This document shows positions 8,410 through 17,057 of a stretch of DNA of 43,299 nucleotides, piece after piece. Position 1 is the stretch's first letter, and each line of letters opens with the position of its first letter. A program made the position numbers and the translations under genes. The stretch lies in assembly GCA_025060595.1 (NCBI GenBank), contig JANXBX010000015.1, positions 1-43,299 on the forward strand, read 5' to 3'. The DNA comes from Synergistota bacterium. Its GTDB lineage: Bacteria > Synergistota > GBS-1. The notes below the pieces were generated by a model that saw nothing but the letters and a program-made list of their open reading frames with translations, did not search any database and was not told the origin of the DNA.

Positions 8410-9762
8410 TTGTCTTTAGATAGCCTAACGCCTCGACAGATAGTTGAGGCCCTTAATAAATATATAATTGGTCAGGAGGAAGCCAAGAGGGCTGTAGCTA
8501 TAGCCTTAAGAAACAGGATGAGAAGGAAATCCCTTCCACCGGAGCTTAGGGAGGAAGTGGCTCCTAAGAATATCCTTATGATAGGGCCTACTGGGGTTGG
8601 TAAAACAGAGATAGCTCGTAGACTTGCTAATCTTGTGGGTGCTCCATTTGTTAAGGTAGAGGCTACTAAGTTCACAGAGGTTGGATATGTGGGTAGAGAT
8701 GTGGACTCTATAATAAGAGAGCTTGTTGAGGTTTCCGTTCAAATGGTTAAGTCGGAAAAGATGACTGAGGTTATGGAAGAGGCTCAGACTCATGCTGAGT
8801 TAAGAATTGTTGAGGCTTTGATGCCTGGGATGCGGTATTCTTACGCTGCTCAAGAGCCTGGAACCTATGAGCCTTCTGTTAGAGAAAGCACTCGCCAAAG
8901 GCTTCTTGAGATGCTCAGGAACGGTCAGCTTGAGGATAGAGTTATAGAGATAGATGTTGTTGATAGATCTTTGCCTAGGGTTGAGGTTTTCACCGCGATG
9001 GGAATAGAGGATCTTGGAATCAACTTTCAGGATCTTTTAGGGAACATATTTCCACCGAGGATGAAGAGGAGAAAACTGAAAGTTAAAGAGGCAAGGAAGG
9101 TTCTAGAGCAAGAGGAGGCTCAGAAGCTCATAGATATGGATGAGGTGGCTCAAGAGGCTATAAGGCGAGCTGAGGAGATGGGAATAGTCTTCATAGATGA
9201 GATAGACAAGATAGTAAGCAAGGGAAGCACCTATGGTCCTGATGTCTCAAGGGAAGGAGTCCAGAGGGATCTTTTACCTATAGTTGAAGGTTCTACGGTC
9301 ATAACAAAATACGGCCCTGTGAAAACGGATCACATTTTGTTTATCGCTGCTGGAGCGTTTCACACGGCTAAACCGTCGGATCTCATACCTGAGCTTCAGG
9401 GAAGGTTTCCCATAAGGGTCGAGCTTAAACCCCTTTATAGAGAAGATCTTGAAAGGATATTGGTGGAACCCAAGAACGCTCTTGTAAAGCAGTATAAGGC
9501 TCTTTTAGCTACAGAAGGAGTAGAGCTCGAGTTTACCCCAGAGGCTATAAGTAAGATAGCTGAGATAGCCTATAGAGTTAATGAGGAGATGGAAAATATA
9601 GGGGCGCGAAGACTTCACACGGTTATGGAAAGGCTCTTAGAGGACATATCTTTCGAGGCTCCTGAAAGAAGGGGCACGAAGGTTGTCATAGATGAGAAGT
9701 ATGTAGTTAATAAGCTCTCCTCTATAGTGGGGAGGAAAGATCTTAGTCAATACATCCTTTAA
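8410..9762 (+). CDS. hslU: HslU / ClpY ATPase subunit of the HslUV protease
   Basis: A 450-residue AAA+ unfoldase that feeds substrates into HslV. It starts [36 protein letters not shown], the classic HslU N-terminus. Walker A is GPTGVGKT (59-66). Walker [12 protein letters not shown], follows the intermediate domain (roughly 100-240). The C-terminal tail ends LSQYIL, the segment that inserts between HslV subunits to activate it. I chose the TTG at 8410, spaced five bases after GAGAGGTGA; a GTG at 8401 overlaps that ribosome binding site. Length is normal for the family. Confidence 0.95.
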   Translation: MSLDSLTPRQIVEALNKYIIGQEEAKRAVAIALRNRMRRKSLPPELREEVAPKNILMIGPTGVGKTEIARRLANLVGAPFVKVEATKFTEVGYVGRDVDSIIRELVEVSVQMVKSEKMTEVMEEAQTHAELRIVEALMPGMRYSYAAQEPGTYEPSVRESTRQRLLEMLRNGQLEDRVIEIDVVDRSLPRVEVFTAMGIEDLGINFQDLLGNIFPPRMKRRKLKVKEARKVLEQEEAQKLIDMDEVAQEAIRRAEEMGIVFIDEIDKIVSKGSTYGPDVSREGVQRDLLPIVEGSTVITKYGPVKTDHILFIAAGAFHTAKPSDLIPELQGRFPIRVELKPLYREDLERILVEPKNALVKQYKALLATEGVELEFTPEAISKIAEIAYRVNEEMENIGARRLHTVMERLLEDISFEAPERRGTKVVIDEKYVVNKLSSIVGRKDLSQYIL

Positions 9763-9776
9763 GGAGGGTGAAAAAT

Positions 9777-10577
9777 ATGGCCAAAAGTCAGGATTTAGGG
9801 GTCTTAGAGGAACTGTTACGGAAGGAGCGCAAAATAAGCAGGTTAGTCGAGCGTCAGGCAGGACGCGAGGTAGATTTTAAAGCTATAGCTGGAGTCTTAA
9901 GCGAGGTGATAGAAGCAAACGTATACATTTCTGATAAGGATGGAAAGATTCTTGGGTATGCTCTTTTAAACAACTATGATTGTCCAGAAGTTTGGAAGGT
10001 TTTGAAGGAAGGGATGTATCCAGAAGAATATAATGAAAAGCTTTTAAGGATAGTTGAACCTATGGTAAATCAGACTCCTAGAAGTGGACGTTGTTCTTAC
10101 TTCTTTGATGTCGACTGTAAATATCCTAACAAGTTCGTTAGCTTCTTCCCTATAGTTGGTGGTAGTGAAAGGCTTGGGACGCTTGTTATCGCTCGCTTTG
10201 ATAATGGTTTGTCTTTGGCAGATCAGATATTGGCGGAATATGGAGCTACCATAGTGGGTATAGAGATCCTTAGAGCAAGAAATGAGGAAATGGAAAAGAT
10301 GGCTAGGGAGCAGATAACCGTTCAGCTTGCTTTAAGAACCCTCTCCTATTCTGAGCTCTCCGCAATGAGGAGGATATTTGAGAAGTTCAATAATAGTGAA
10401 GGTGTTGTAATAGCAAGCAAGATAGCCGGAGATATAGGTGTTACTCGTTCCGTGATAGTTAACGCTTTGAGGAAGCTCGAGAGCGCTGGTATAATAGAGA
10501 CAAGATCGCTTGGTATGAAAGGAACATATATAAGGGTTATTACGCCTCTCTTTTTGAAAGAACTTAAGGTAAAGTAG
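9777..10577 (+). CDS. codY: GTP- and branched-chain-amino-acid-sensing repressor CodY
   Basis: A 266-residue regulator. The N-terminal GAF domain (residues ~25-155) should bind isoleucine/valine. A linker leads to a C-terminal winged helix-turn-helix with the hallmark ASKIAGDIGVTRSVIVNALRKLESAGIIE and RSLGMKGTYIRV. In Bacillota, CodY represses nutrient-stress genes, including motility genes in some species, when amino acids and GTP are plentiful. The ATG at 9777 is chosen because AAGGAGG (9761-9767) is nine bases upstream; the GTG at 9768 touches the ribosome binding site. I did not find a clear CodY box (AATTTTCWGAAAATT) in the gaps. The gene sits directly before flgB, as in Bacillus. Confidence 0.95.
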   Translation: MAKSQDLGVLEELLRKERKISRLVERQAGREVDFKAIAGVLSEVIEANVYISDKDGKILGYALLNNYDCPEVWKVLKEGMYPEEYNEKLLRIVEPMVNQTPRSGRCSYFFDVDCKYPNKFVSFFPIVGGSERLGTLVIARFDNGLSLADQILAEYGATIVGIEILRARNEEMEKMAREQITVQLALRTLSYSELSAMRRIFEKFNNSEGVVIASKIAGDIGVTRSVIVNALRKLESAGIIETRSLGMKGTYIRVITPLFLKELKVK

Positions 10578-10581
10578 CTAA

Positions 10582-10628
10582 AGGTGCACCATCTCCATAG
10601 CGAAAAATAAGAGGGAGGTGGTGCACTT
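10582..10628 (+). promoter_or_regulatory. Hairpin masking the flgB ribosome binding site
   Basis: Bases 10584-10596 (GTGCACCATCTCC) pair with 10614-10626 (GGAGGTGGTGCAC): 13 consecutive pairs with one G-U, around a 17-base loop at 10597-10613. A82-T28 and G83-T27 extend it to 15 pairs and reach the TTG start at 10627. The 3' arm holds the flgB GGAGG. No long T run follows, so a simple terminator is less likely. It could control translation, attenuate transcription or act as a DNA palindrome between codY and the flagellar operon. Confidence 0.65.
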
Positions 10629-11037
10629 GTTCTTTGATAAGACTACAAGGGTCCTTGAGAAGACCCTTAGTGCTCTTTCCTTAAGGCAAGAGGTAATAGC
10701 TAATAATATCGCTAATGTAAATACCCCTGAATATAGGAGAAAGGAAGTAACCTTCGAGGAAGAGCTGAAGGAGGCCCTTTCTCAACAACCTAAAAAGCTA
10801 AGGGGATATGTTACTCATCCTAGGCATATTCCTATACCTCAGCCTCAGCTCACCTTAGAAAGCGTCAAGCCAGAGGTTTGGGAAAGGGATGATCTATTTT
10901 TTAGAAATGATAAAAATGGAGTAGATATAGATTTAGAGCTTGCCGAGCTTGCCAAAAATGCTATGAAACATGCAGCTTTAAGTAGAACTTTAACTCGTAA
11001 ATTTGCTATACTTGACATAGCTATAGGAAGGAGGTAG
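10627..11037 (+). CDS. flgB: Flagellar basal-body rod protein FlgB
   Basis: A 136-residue proximal rod protein. The N-terminus MFFDKTTRVLEKTLSALSLRQEVIANNIANVNTPEYRR carries the rod/hook-family ANNIANVNTP motif, and the C-terminus is the usual amphipathic helix. The TTG at 10627 is chosen because GGAGG (10614-10618) is eight bases upstream and the protein then begins like other FlgB proteins; the upstream GTGs overlap the ribosome binding site. The start is hidden in a strong hairpin (10582-10628). It is the first gene of the flagellar run and is followed by flgC. Confidence 0.95.
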   Translation: MFFDKTTRVLEKTLSALSLRQEVIANNIANVNTPEYRRKEVTFEEELKEALSQQPKKLRGYVTHPRHIPIPQPQLTLESVKPEVWERDDLFFRNDKNGVDIDLELAELAKNAMKHAALSRTLTRKFAILDIAIGRR

Positions 11038-11045
11038 TCTAGGAA

Positions 11046-11504
11046 GTGAGGATGTTCAAAACTATAGATATAAGCGCTTCTGCATTGACAGCTCATAGGC
11101 TTTGGCTTGATGTTATATCTGATAATCTAGCTAATGTAAATACCACAAGGACTCCTGAGGGTGGTCCCTACAAAAGAAAAATGGTTATCTTTGAATCTCG
11201 TGAGCGCTCCTTTCCACCGAAATTTAGTATTTCTCTTCCTCCGTCACCTAAAAGGATCTCGGATTTTAAAGGAGAAGGGGTAAGGGTTAAAGAAATAGTT
11301 GAGGATCGGACGCCTCCGCGTCTTGTATACGATCCTAATCACCCCGATGCTAATAAGGAGGGATATGTGGCTTATCCTAATGTAAATGTTGTTAGAGAAA
11401 TGGTAGATATGATAGCTGCAAGTAGGTCTTATGAGGCTAATCTTATGACCATAAATACTACAAGAAGCATGTTTATGAATGCCCTTGAGATAATTAGGGG
11501 GTGA
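11046..11504 (+). CDS. flgC: Flagellar basal-body rod protein FlgC
   Basis: A 152-residue proximal rod protein with MFKTIDISASALTAHRLWLDVISDNLANVNTT at the N-terminus and the C-terminal DMIAASRSYEANLMTINTTRSMFMNALEI, both diagnostic. The region between is short, as in FlgC. GTG 11046 is 11 bases after AAGGAGG (11028-11034); ATG 11052, five bases after AGGAAG, is an equally plausible start and would shorten the protein by two residues. It lies eight bases after flgB. Confidence 0.95.
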   Translation: MRMFKTIDISASALTAHRLWLDVISDNLANVNTTRTPEGGPYKRKMVIFESRERSFPPKFSISLPPSPKRISDFKGEGVRVKEIVEDRTPPRLVYDPNHPDANKEGYVAYPNVNVVREMVDMIAASRSYEANLMTINTTRSMFMNALEIIRG

Positions 11505-11510
11505 AATTAG

Positions 11511-11825
11511 TTGGTTGAAAAGATAATTTTTTCTCTTGATAGGCTTGGCCTTTCGAGCTTAAAAGGAAAAGGTGAGGAGAAAAAGATCGAAGATTCTCAA
11601 GGCAAGGATGGAAGCTTTTTGAAACTTCTTGAAAGTGGAATAAAGAAGGTAAATGAGCTTGAGAAGGAAGCTGATAGGCTGTCTCAAAAGGCGGCTACAG
11701 GGGAGTTAGAGGATATTCATGAGCTTACTATAGCAGTTAGAAAAGCGGAGCTTGCCGTTAGGCTTCTTACCGAGGTAAGGAATAGAATAATAGATGCCTA
11801 TGATAGGTTAACTAGGTTAACTTAA
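11511..11825 (+). CDS. fliE: Flagellar hook-basal body adaptor FliE
   Basis: A 104-residue protein that joins the MS ring to the rod. The C-terminal two thirds (FLKLLESGIKKVNELEKEADRLSQKAATGELEDIHELTIAVRKAELAVRLL) fit FliE throughout, including the G-x-x-x-D-x-H segment that precedes the export-gate-contacting helix. The N-terminal ~30 residues are charged and variable. The TTG start follows the GGGGGTGA around the flgC stop. The last codons contain a perfect nine-base tandem repeat. Confidence 0.93.
   Translation: MVEKIIFSLDRLGLSSLKGKGEEKKIEDSQGKDGSFLKLLESGIKKVNELEKEADRLSQKAATGELEDIHELTIAVRKAELAVRLLTEVRNRIIDAYDRLTRLT
11805..11822 (+). repeat. Tandem AGGTTAACT repeat at the fliE end
   Basis: Two perfect adjacent copies of AGGTTAACT (11805-11813 and 11814-11822), each with a GTTAAC palindrome. 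They encode the repeated R-L-T of the FliE C-terminus and lie just before fliF, which has no clear ribosome binding site. Probably a small coding duplication. Confidence 0.5.
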
Positions 11826-11831
11826 ATTGCC

Positions 11832-13397
11832 ATGTTCGAAAGGATAAGAAGCTTTATTTATTCGTTTTCCTCTAAGTGGAATGCTTTGTCGAAACCCCAA
11901 AAGATCCTTATTTTGGGGGCGGGTGGGGCTTTATTAATTTCCTTTTTGCTTCTTATTTTTTGGGCAAGGGAACCCCAATATGTTCCGCTTTTTACTAACT
12001 TAGATCCTAAAGATGCTTCAGCTGTAATAGATCAGCTTGATAAGGCAAAGATTCCTCATAAGATAGCTGATGAAGGTAAAACTATACTTGTTCCGTTAGA
12101 TAAGGTCTATAACTTGAGGATTCAACTTGCCGCTATGGGTTTGCCTACTCAAGGGGTCGTGGGCTTTGAAATATTTGAAAAACCTAAGTTTGGCTTAACC
12201 ACTTTTCAAGAACAGATAAACTATCTAAGAGCTCTTGAAGGGGAGCTTACTAGAACTATAATGAATCTTGAGCCTGTTGAGCTTGCCAAGGTTAACATAG
12301 TTCTTCCTCAGCCCCGGCTTTACGTTGAGGAGCAAAAGGCAACGACTGCCTCGGTGCTTGTTAAGCTTAAGCCCGGTGCTAAACTATCGGTTGAGCAGGT
12401 TAAGGCTATAGTTCATCTTGTTTCTCATAGCGTTGAGGGACTTTCCCCTGATGACGTAGTTGTAGTTGATACACAGGGGAATATTTTAACGGAGATGCTT
12501 CGTGAGGAATATGTTTTAAGAGAGCCGGGAAAGATATCAACCTTGCAGAAGGAGATAGAAGCTCTTTACGAGAGAGAGTTAGAGGGAAAGCTTAAAGCTA
12601 TGTTAGAGAAGGTTTTTGGTCCTGGTAGAGCTGTGGCTAGGGTGAAGGTTGAAATAGATTTGAGTAAGAAGGAAGTTAAAAAGGAGACCTTTAAGCCTGT
12701 TGTCGGTAGCTCTGGTATAGTTAGAAGTGAGCAGAGCATAGAAGAGCAGTATAAGGGGACGATTGCGCCTCCTGCTGGTGTTCCGGGAACTCAGACGAAC
12801 ATACCTGGGTATCAGGTCCCTGAGAGGAAGGGAGAAGAGGTAGCTTACAATAAGGCTGAAACTATAAGAAACTATGAGATAAGCAAGGAGGAGGAAAAGG
12901 AGGTAGTTGCACCGGGTAAAATAAAGAGAATGACTGTGTCAGTTGTAGTGGATGCGAAGCTTGATCCTAATCAGCTTCAAGATCTTAAAAATGCGGTTGC
13001 CGCTGCCGTTGGGTATAACCCTAATAGGGGTGACGAAATAGTTGTTCAAAGTATAGAGTTTAATGTGGCCTATCTTAAGGAGCTTGAGGCGGAGTTAAGG
13101 GCGAAAGAAAGATTTCGCTTAATGTTAACCTTAGGTGTAGCAGGAGCCTTAGCTGGCTCTCTCATTGGATACATCCTCTGGAGAAGGTGGAGGAGAAAGA
13201 AGCTTGAAGAGGAAGCAAGGAAGGCTGCTGAAGCTGTTCCGGAGGAAAAAAGGCCTAAGCTTGAGGAAATGCTAGCTCATCCGGAGCTCTTCTTAGAGGA
13301 GGAGAGGGTTATAGAGATAGAGGATTTAAGGGCTTTTGCAGCGAGACACCCTGAGGAGGTGGCCAAAGTAATAAAATCTTGGATTTATGAGGAGTGA
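11832..13397 (+). CDS. fliF: Flagellar MS-ring protein FliF
   Basis: A 521-residue membrane protein that forms the MS ring. The first membrane segment is at about 25-46 (ILILGAGGALLISFLLLIFW), followed by YscJ/FliF ring-building domains in the periplasm (YVPLFTNLDPKDASAVIDQL, LPTQGVVGFEIF, EGELTRTIMNL). The second membrane segment is near 434-453. The cytoplasmic tail ends HPEEVAKVIKSWIYEE, the conserved FliG-binding helix. The ATG start lacks an obvious Shine-Dalgarno sequence, so translation may be coupled to fliE, which stops six bases upstream. A similar tail sequence occurs in the small membrane protein at 39374. Confidence 0.96.
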   Translation: MFERIRSFIYSFSSKWNALSKPQKILILGAGGALLISFLLLIFWAREPQYVPLFTNLDPKDASAVIDQLDKAKIPHKIADEGKTILVPLDKVYNLRIQLAAMGLPTQGVVGFEIFEKPKFGLTTFQEQINYLRALEGELTRTIMNLEPVELAKVNIVLPQPRLYVEEQKATTASVLVKLKPGAKLSVEQVKAIVHLVSHSVEGLSPDDVVVVDTQGNILTEMLREEYVLREPGKISTLQKEIEALYERELEGKLKAMLEKVFGPGRAVARVKVEIDLSKKEVKKETFKPVVGSSGIVRSEQSIEEQYKGTIAPPAGVPGTQTNIPGYQVPERKGEEVAYNKAETIRNYEISKEEEKEVVAPGKIKRMTVSVVVDAKLDPNQLQDLKNAVAAAVGYNPNRGDEIVVQSIEFNVAYLKELEAELRAKERFRLMLTLGVAGALAGSLIGYILWRRWRRKKLEEEARKAAEAVPEEKRPKLEEMLAHPELFLEEERVIEIEDLRAFAARHPEEVAKVIKSWIYEE

Positions 13398-13412
13398 AGA
13401 GGGTGACCCTCT
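13398..13412 (+). promoter_or_regulatory. Small hairpin over the fliG ribosome binding site
   Basis: AGAGGG-TGA-CCCTCT is a perfect six-base inverted repeat with a three-base loop, lying directly after the fliF stop and directly before the fliG GTG. The left arm and loop form the AGAGGGTGA ribosome binding site. The stem is short and would be only moderately stable, particularly in a thermophile. Confidence 0.45.
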
Positions 13413-14429
13413 GTGGCTAAAAAGAGAAAAGAGGGTTTTAGTGGTAGAGAAAAAGCTGCTATATTGTTGGTTATACTAGGGCCTGAGATATCAGCCCAGA
13501 TATTTAAGCATCTTGAGGATGCAGAGGTTGAGCAACTCACTCTGGAGATAGCTAACCTTCCCACTATACCAACTGAAATTAAGAATGAGGTAATACACGA
13601 GTTTCAGCATCTTTTGGTTGCTCAAGAGTTTATGGCGAAAGGCGGAGTTAACTATGCCAAGGAGCTTTTGGAGAAGGCCTTTGGCCCAGAAAAGGCAAGG
13701 GAAATTTTAAGTAAGCTTACTGCTCAGCTTCAGGTTAGGCCCTTTGAGTTCGTGAGGAAAACCGATCCCTTGCAACTTCTTTCTGTTATTCAAGGGGAGC
13801 ATCCCCAAACGATATCCTTAATTTTAGCCTATCTTCCGCCAGAGCAGGCTGCCTCTGTTCTTTCCGGTCTTCCTCCAGATCTTCAGGTTGATGTGGCTCG
13901 TCGCTTAGCTACGATGGATAGAACTTCTCCTGATGTAATAAGGGAGGTTGAAAGGGTTTTGGAAAGAAAGCTCTCCACATTCGTTAGCCAGGACTTTACC
14001 ATGGTAGGTGGTATCGAAGCATTGGTTGAAATCCTTAATAGGTCTGATAGGGGAACGGAGAAAAACATTCTCGAGGCTCTTGAGGAGCAAGATCCTGAGC
14101 TTGCTGAGGAGGTTAAAAGAAGGTTATTTGTCTTCGAGGATGTTATCCATCTTGATGATAGGGCCTTACAGAGGGTTTTAAGGGAGATCGATATGAAGGA
14201 CCTGGCATTAGCTCTTAAAGGGGCGAGCGAAGAGGTTCGAGAGAAGTTCTTTAAAAATATGTCCAAGAGGGCTGCTCAAATGCTTAAAGAGGACATGGAG
14301 TATATGGGACCTGTCAGAGTTAGGGATGTGGAGGATGCTCAACAGCGCATAGTTAATGTGATAAGGCAGCTTGAAGAGGCTGGAGAGATAGTTATAGCAA
14401 GAGGTGGGGAGGAAGAGCTAATTGTTTAA
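13413..14429 (+). CDS. fliG: Flagellar motor switch protein FliG
   Basis: A 338-residue C-ring protein that binds FliF, FliM and the stator. Residues ~10-100 are the FliF-binding domain (GREKAAILLVILGPEISAQIFKHL). The middle domain (~115-190) has EHPQTISLILAYLPPEQAASVL, with the EHPQT motif for FliM. The C-terminal domain carries the charged torque helix (FEDVIHLDDRALQRVLREIDMKDLALALKGAS). Length is typical. The GTG start is preceded by a small hairpin, and the 3' end overlaps fliH by eight bases. Confidence 0.97.
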   Translation: MAKKRKEGFSGREKAAILLVILGPEISAQIFKHLEDAEVEQLTLEIANLPTIPTEIKNEVIHEFQHLLVAQEFMAKGGVNYAKELLEKAFGPEKAREILSKLTAQLQVRPFEFVRKTDPLQLLSVIQGEHPQTISLILAYLPPEQAASVLSGLPPDLQVDVARRLATMDRTSPDVIREVERVLERKLSTFVSQDFTMVGGIEALVEILNRSDRGTEKNILEALEEQDPELAEEVKRRLFVFEDVIHLDDRALQRVLREIDMKDLALALKGASEEVREKFFKNMSKRAAQMLKEDMEYMGPVRVRDVEDAQQRIVNVIRQLEEAGEIVIARGGEEELIV

Positions 14430-15309
14430 GGGTAGCTTATTAAAATACGTTAAGCTTTTGGATACCCCCTTTCTGGTAAAAGTAGAGGAAAGCGATGGAA
14501 GTGTAAACGAAGAGGGAAAGATTCCCCTGAATAAGGAAGAGGAAGTAGCTTCAAATGTGGAAGAAAACCTTTTGTTGGAGAAAGAAAAGCTTCAAGATGA
14601 GATAAGGCTTCTTGAGGAAAAGGTTAAAAAGCTCTCGGTGGAAGCCCAAACCTTAGTTGACAGGGCTAAAAAAGAGGCCGATGAGATTAAGAAAAGGGCT
14701 GATGAAGAGGGAAAGCGCTTATCTCAAAAGCTTTTAGAAGAGGCTAGAAAGGAATCTGAAGCTCTTAAAGAGGAAGCTTATAAGAAGGGCTATAAAGAGG
14801 GTTACGATAAGGGGTTTACTCAGGGCTATGCTGAAGGGATGAAGGCTGGAAAAACCGAGTACGATGGTCTTTTGTCCCTCTTAAGGGGTATCATAGATGA
14901 GATAGGGAAGTCTAAGGAAAAGATACTTGAGGGGATGGAGCCGGAGATCATAGGGATAGTGAAAGTGGTCTTAAGGAAAATACTTTTAAGAGAGGTTATG
15001 TTCGATGAAGAGCTTGTTCTAAGGGTTGTAAAGGCTGCTATTAAAAGGCTTGAGGAAAGATCCAAGATAGTGATCAGAATCAGTCCTGAGGACCTTCCGA
15101 AGGTGGTTGAGAAGAGAGAGGAGCTTTTCAGATCCATAGAGGGGTTGAGGGAACTTGATATAGTTGAGGATTCTAGAGTTGGAAGAGGCGGTTGTATGGT
15201 TGAGGGCCCATTTGGTGTGGTGGATGCTAGGATAGAGAGACAGATGGAGGAAGTGGAAAGGTTTATAGATAAAATTCTTAAGGAGGGCAGGGGCGGGGAA
15301 GTTGCTTAG
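14422..15309 (+). CDS. fliH: Flagellar export apparatus protein FliH
   Basis: A 295-residue regulator of the FliI ATPase. The N-terminal ~45 residues are variable, followed by a long charged coiled coil (~45-120). An uninterrupted GxxxG ladder runs from Gly123 to Gly143 (G123, 127, 131, 135, 139, 143), the hallmark of FliH. The C-terminal domain (~165-290) binds FliI in the family. The TTG start lies inside fliG, and the end overlaps fliI. The gene is between fliG and fliI as usual. Confidence 0.93.
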   Translation: MFKGSLLKYVKLLDTPFLVKVEESDGSVNEEGKIPLNKEEEVASNVEENLLLEKEKLQDEIRLLEEKVKKLSVEAQTLVDRAKKEADEIKKRADEEGKRLSQKLLEEARKESEALKEEAYKKGYKEGYDKGFTQGYAEGMKAGKTEYDGLLSLLRGIIDEIGKSKEKILEGMEPEIIGIVKVVLRKILLREVMFDEELVLRVVKAAIKRLEERSKIVIRISPEDLPKVVEKREELFRSIEGLRELDIVEDSRVGRGGCMVEGPFGVVDARIERQMEEVERFIDKILKEGRGGEVA

Positions 15310-16615
15310 TCGATATATACAAAGGCTTGAGGAATTTGAACCTATGAAGGTTAATGGCAGGGTGGTTAGGGTTATAGGTCTCGTGGCGGAGTCGAGAGGG
15401 CCTGAGGCCTCTATTGGGGAGTTATGCGAAATACGACTAAAAAACGGTAAGACCGTTAAGGCTGAGGTGGTTGGCTTTAGAGATGATAAGGTTCTCCTTA
15501 TGCCTCTAGAAGGTATAGAAAATATATCTCCTGGCTGTGAGGTTATAGCAAGGGGAGAAACCCTTAAGGTGAGAGTGGGGGAAGGCCTTTTAGGAAGGGT
15601 TCTTAACGCTTTTGGTGAGCCAATTGACGGAAAAGGGCCAATAGGCTGGGAGTGTGAATACCCTTTAAGAAGAAAACCGCCTTCTCCCTTAAGTAGAAGT
15701 AGAATAAGAGAGCCTATATCGGTTGGGATTAGAGTTATAGATGGGCTTTTAACCTGTGGGAAGGGTCAAAGAATGGGTATATTTGCGGGAAGCGGTATAG
15801 GTAAAAGCGTTCTTCTTGGGATGATAGCTAGGAATACCTCTGCATCTGTGAGTGTAATAGGTCTGGTTGGTGAGCGCGGTAGAGAAGTAAGGGAGTTTAT
15901 AGAAAGGGATCTGGGAGAGGAAGGCTTAAGGAGATCTGTGGTGGTTGTTGCTACCTCAGATGAACCGGCCTTGATAAGGCTTAAAGCTGCTTTTACAGCT
16001 ACAGCTATAGCTGAGTATTTTAGGGACAAGGGCCTTGATGTGATACTGATGATGGACTCTGTGACTCGTTTTGCTATGGCACAAAGGGAGATAGGACTGA
16101 CGGTAGGGGAACCGCCTGCTACGAGGGGGTATACTCCTTCTGTTTTTTCGCTTTTACCATCTCTGCTTGAGAGGGCCGGTAACTCTGATAAGGGTTCGAT
16201 AACCGCTTTTTACACCATCCTTGTCGAAGGAGATGATATGAACGAGCCTATAGCGGATACGGTAAGAAGCATACTCGATGGTCATATAGTTCTATCTCGC
16301 AAGCTCGCCTCTAAAAACCATTATCCCGCTATAGATGTCTTAAGAAGTATAAGTAGGCTTATGATAGAGGTAGTGCCTGAGGATCATTATAGAGCGGCAA
16401 CTAGGTTAAGGGAGCTTATGGCCGCTTATGAAGAGGCTCAGGACTTGGTCAATATAGGGGCTTATGTCCGAGGAAGCAATAAGGTTGTTGACGAAGCTTT
16501 AGATAAGTTTGATGAAATTAAAAGGTTTTTAACTCAGGGCATTAATGAAAAGTCTACATATAAGGAAGCCCAAGAGTGGTTGATAAAGAGTTTCGGAGGT
16601 TTAAATGGCATTTAA
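15302..16615 (+). CDS. fliI: Flagellar export ATPase FliI
   Basis: A 437-residue F1-type ATPase of the flagellar type III export apparatus. The N-terminal beta-barrel domain is followed by the nucleotide-binding core with Walker A AGSGIGKS (162-169), [15 protein letters not shown], Walker [13 protein letters not shown] and the [25 protein letters not shown] segment found in FliI/YscN. The C-terminal helical domain ends near [14 protein letters not shown]. It has the T3SS-specific pattern rather than that of F1-beta. It overlaps both fliH and fliJ, consistent with equal expression of the ATPase complex. Confidence 0.97.
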   Translation: MLSRYIQRLEEFEPMKVNGRVVRVIGLVAESRGPEASIGELCEIRLKNGKTVKAEVVGFRDDKVLLMPLEGIENISPGCEVIARGETLKVRVGEGLLGRVLNAFGEPIDGKGPIGWECEYPLRRKPPSPLSRSRIREPISVGIRVIDGLLTCGKGQRMGIFAGSGIGKSVLLGMIARNTSASVSVIGLVGERGREVREFIERDLGEEGLRRSVVVVATSDEPALIRLKAAFTATAIAEYFRDKGLDVILMMDSVTRFAMAQREIGLTVGEPPATRGYTPSVFSLLPSLLERAGNSDKGSITAFYTILVEGDDMNEPIADTVRSILDGHIVLSRKLASKNHYPAIDVLRSISRLMIEVVPEDHYRAATRLRELMAAYEEAQDLVNIGAYVRGSNKVVDEALDKFDEIKRFLTQGINEKSTYKEAQEWLIKSFGGLNGI

Positions 16616-17057
16616 TTTTAGGTTTGAGAAGGTATTGGAACTTAAAAGGAAGAAAGAGGATTCCTTAAAAAACGAGATCGCTATCCTTAATTTAAGAAAG
16701 TTGGAGCTTCTTGAGGAAAAAGAAAAGCTCTCCTGGGAGCTTGACTCTCTAAAGGTTGAGTTTCTTGAAAGACAGGCGAAAGGCTTAGTGGGTGAGGAGA
16801 TAAGGCTCTATCTTCAATTTATGAATTCCTTGTCTTTCTTAATAGCTAAAAAGGATATGGAGATAGCCGATCTTGAGGAGAGGATAAAGAGAAAGCGCGA
16901 GGAACTTATAGAAGCATCTAAGGAGAGAAAGAAGTTTGAGAGGCTTAGGGAAAAGGCCTTTGAGATCTATCTTGAGGAAGAGTCTTATAAGGAAAGGGTA
17001 TTTCTTGACGAGATCGGACAGAACCTTTTCTTGAGGAGGGAAAGGATTGACTCTTGA
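16605..17057 (+). CDS. fliJ: Flagellar export chaperone FliJ
   Basis: A 150-residue, almost entirely helical, highly charged protein predicted to form an antiparallel coiled coil. The N-terminus [24 protein letters not shown] is typical of FliJ, which inserts into the FliI hexamer and contacts FlhA. Sequence conservation in FliJ is low, so the call rests on length, coiled-coil composition and position after fliI, whose end it overlaps by 11 bases. Confidence 0.88.
   Translation: MAFNFRFEKVLELKRKKEDSLKNEIAILNLRKLELLEEKEKLSWELDSLKVEFLERQAKGLVGEEIRLYLQFMNSLSFLIAKKDMEIADLEERIKRKREELIEASKERKKFERLREKAFEIYLEEESYKERVFLDEIGQNLFLRRERIDS

Noticed and set aside
9768..9776. codY start at GTG 9768
   Set aside because: The GTG immediately follows AAGGAGG, leaving no spacing; ATG 9777 has nine bases.
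9763..10626. CodY operator (AATTTTCWGAAAATT) near codY or flgB
   Set aside because: I read the gaps for this palindrome and found no convincing match.
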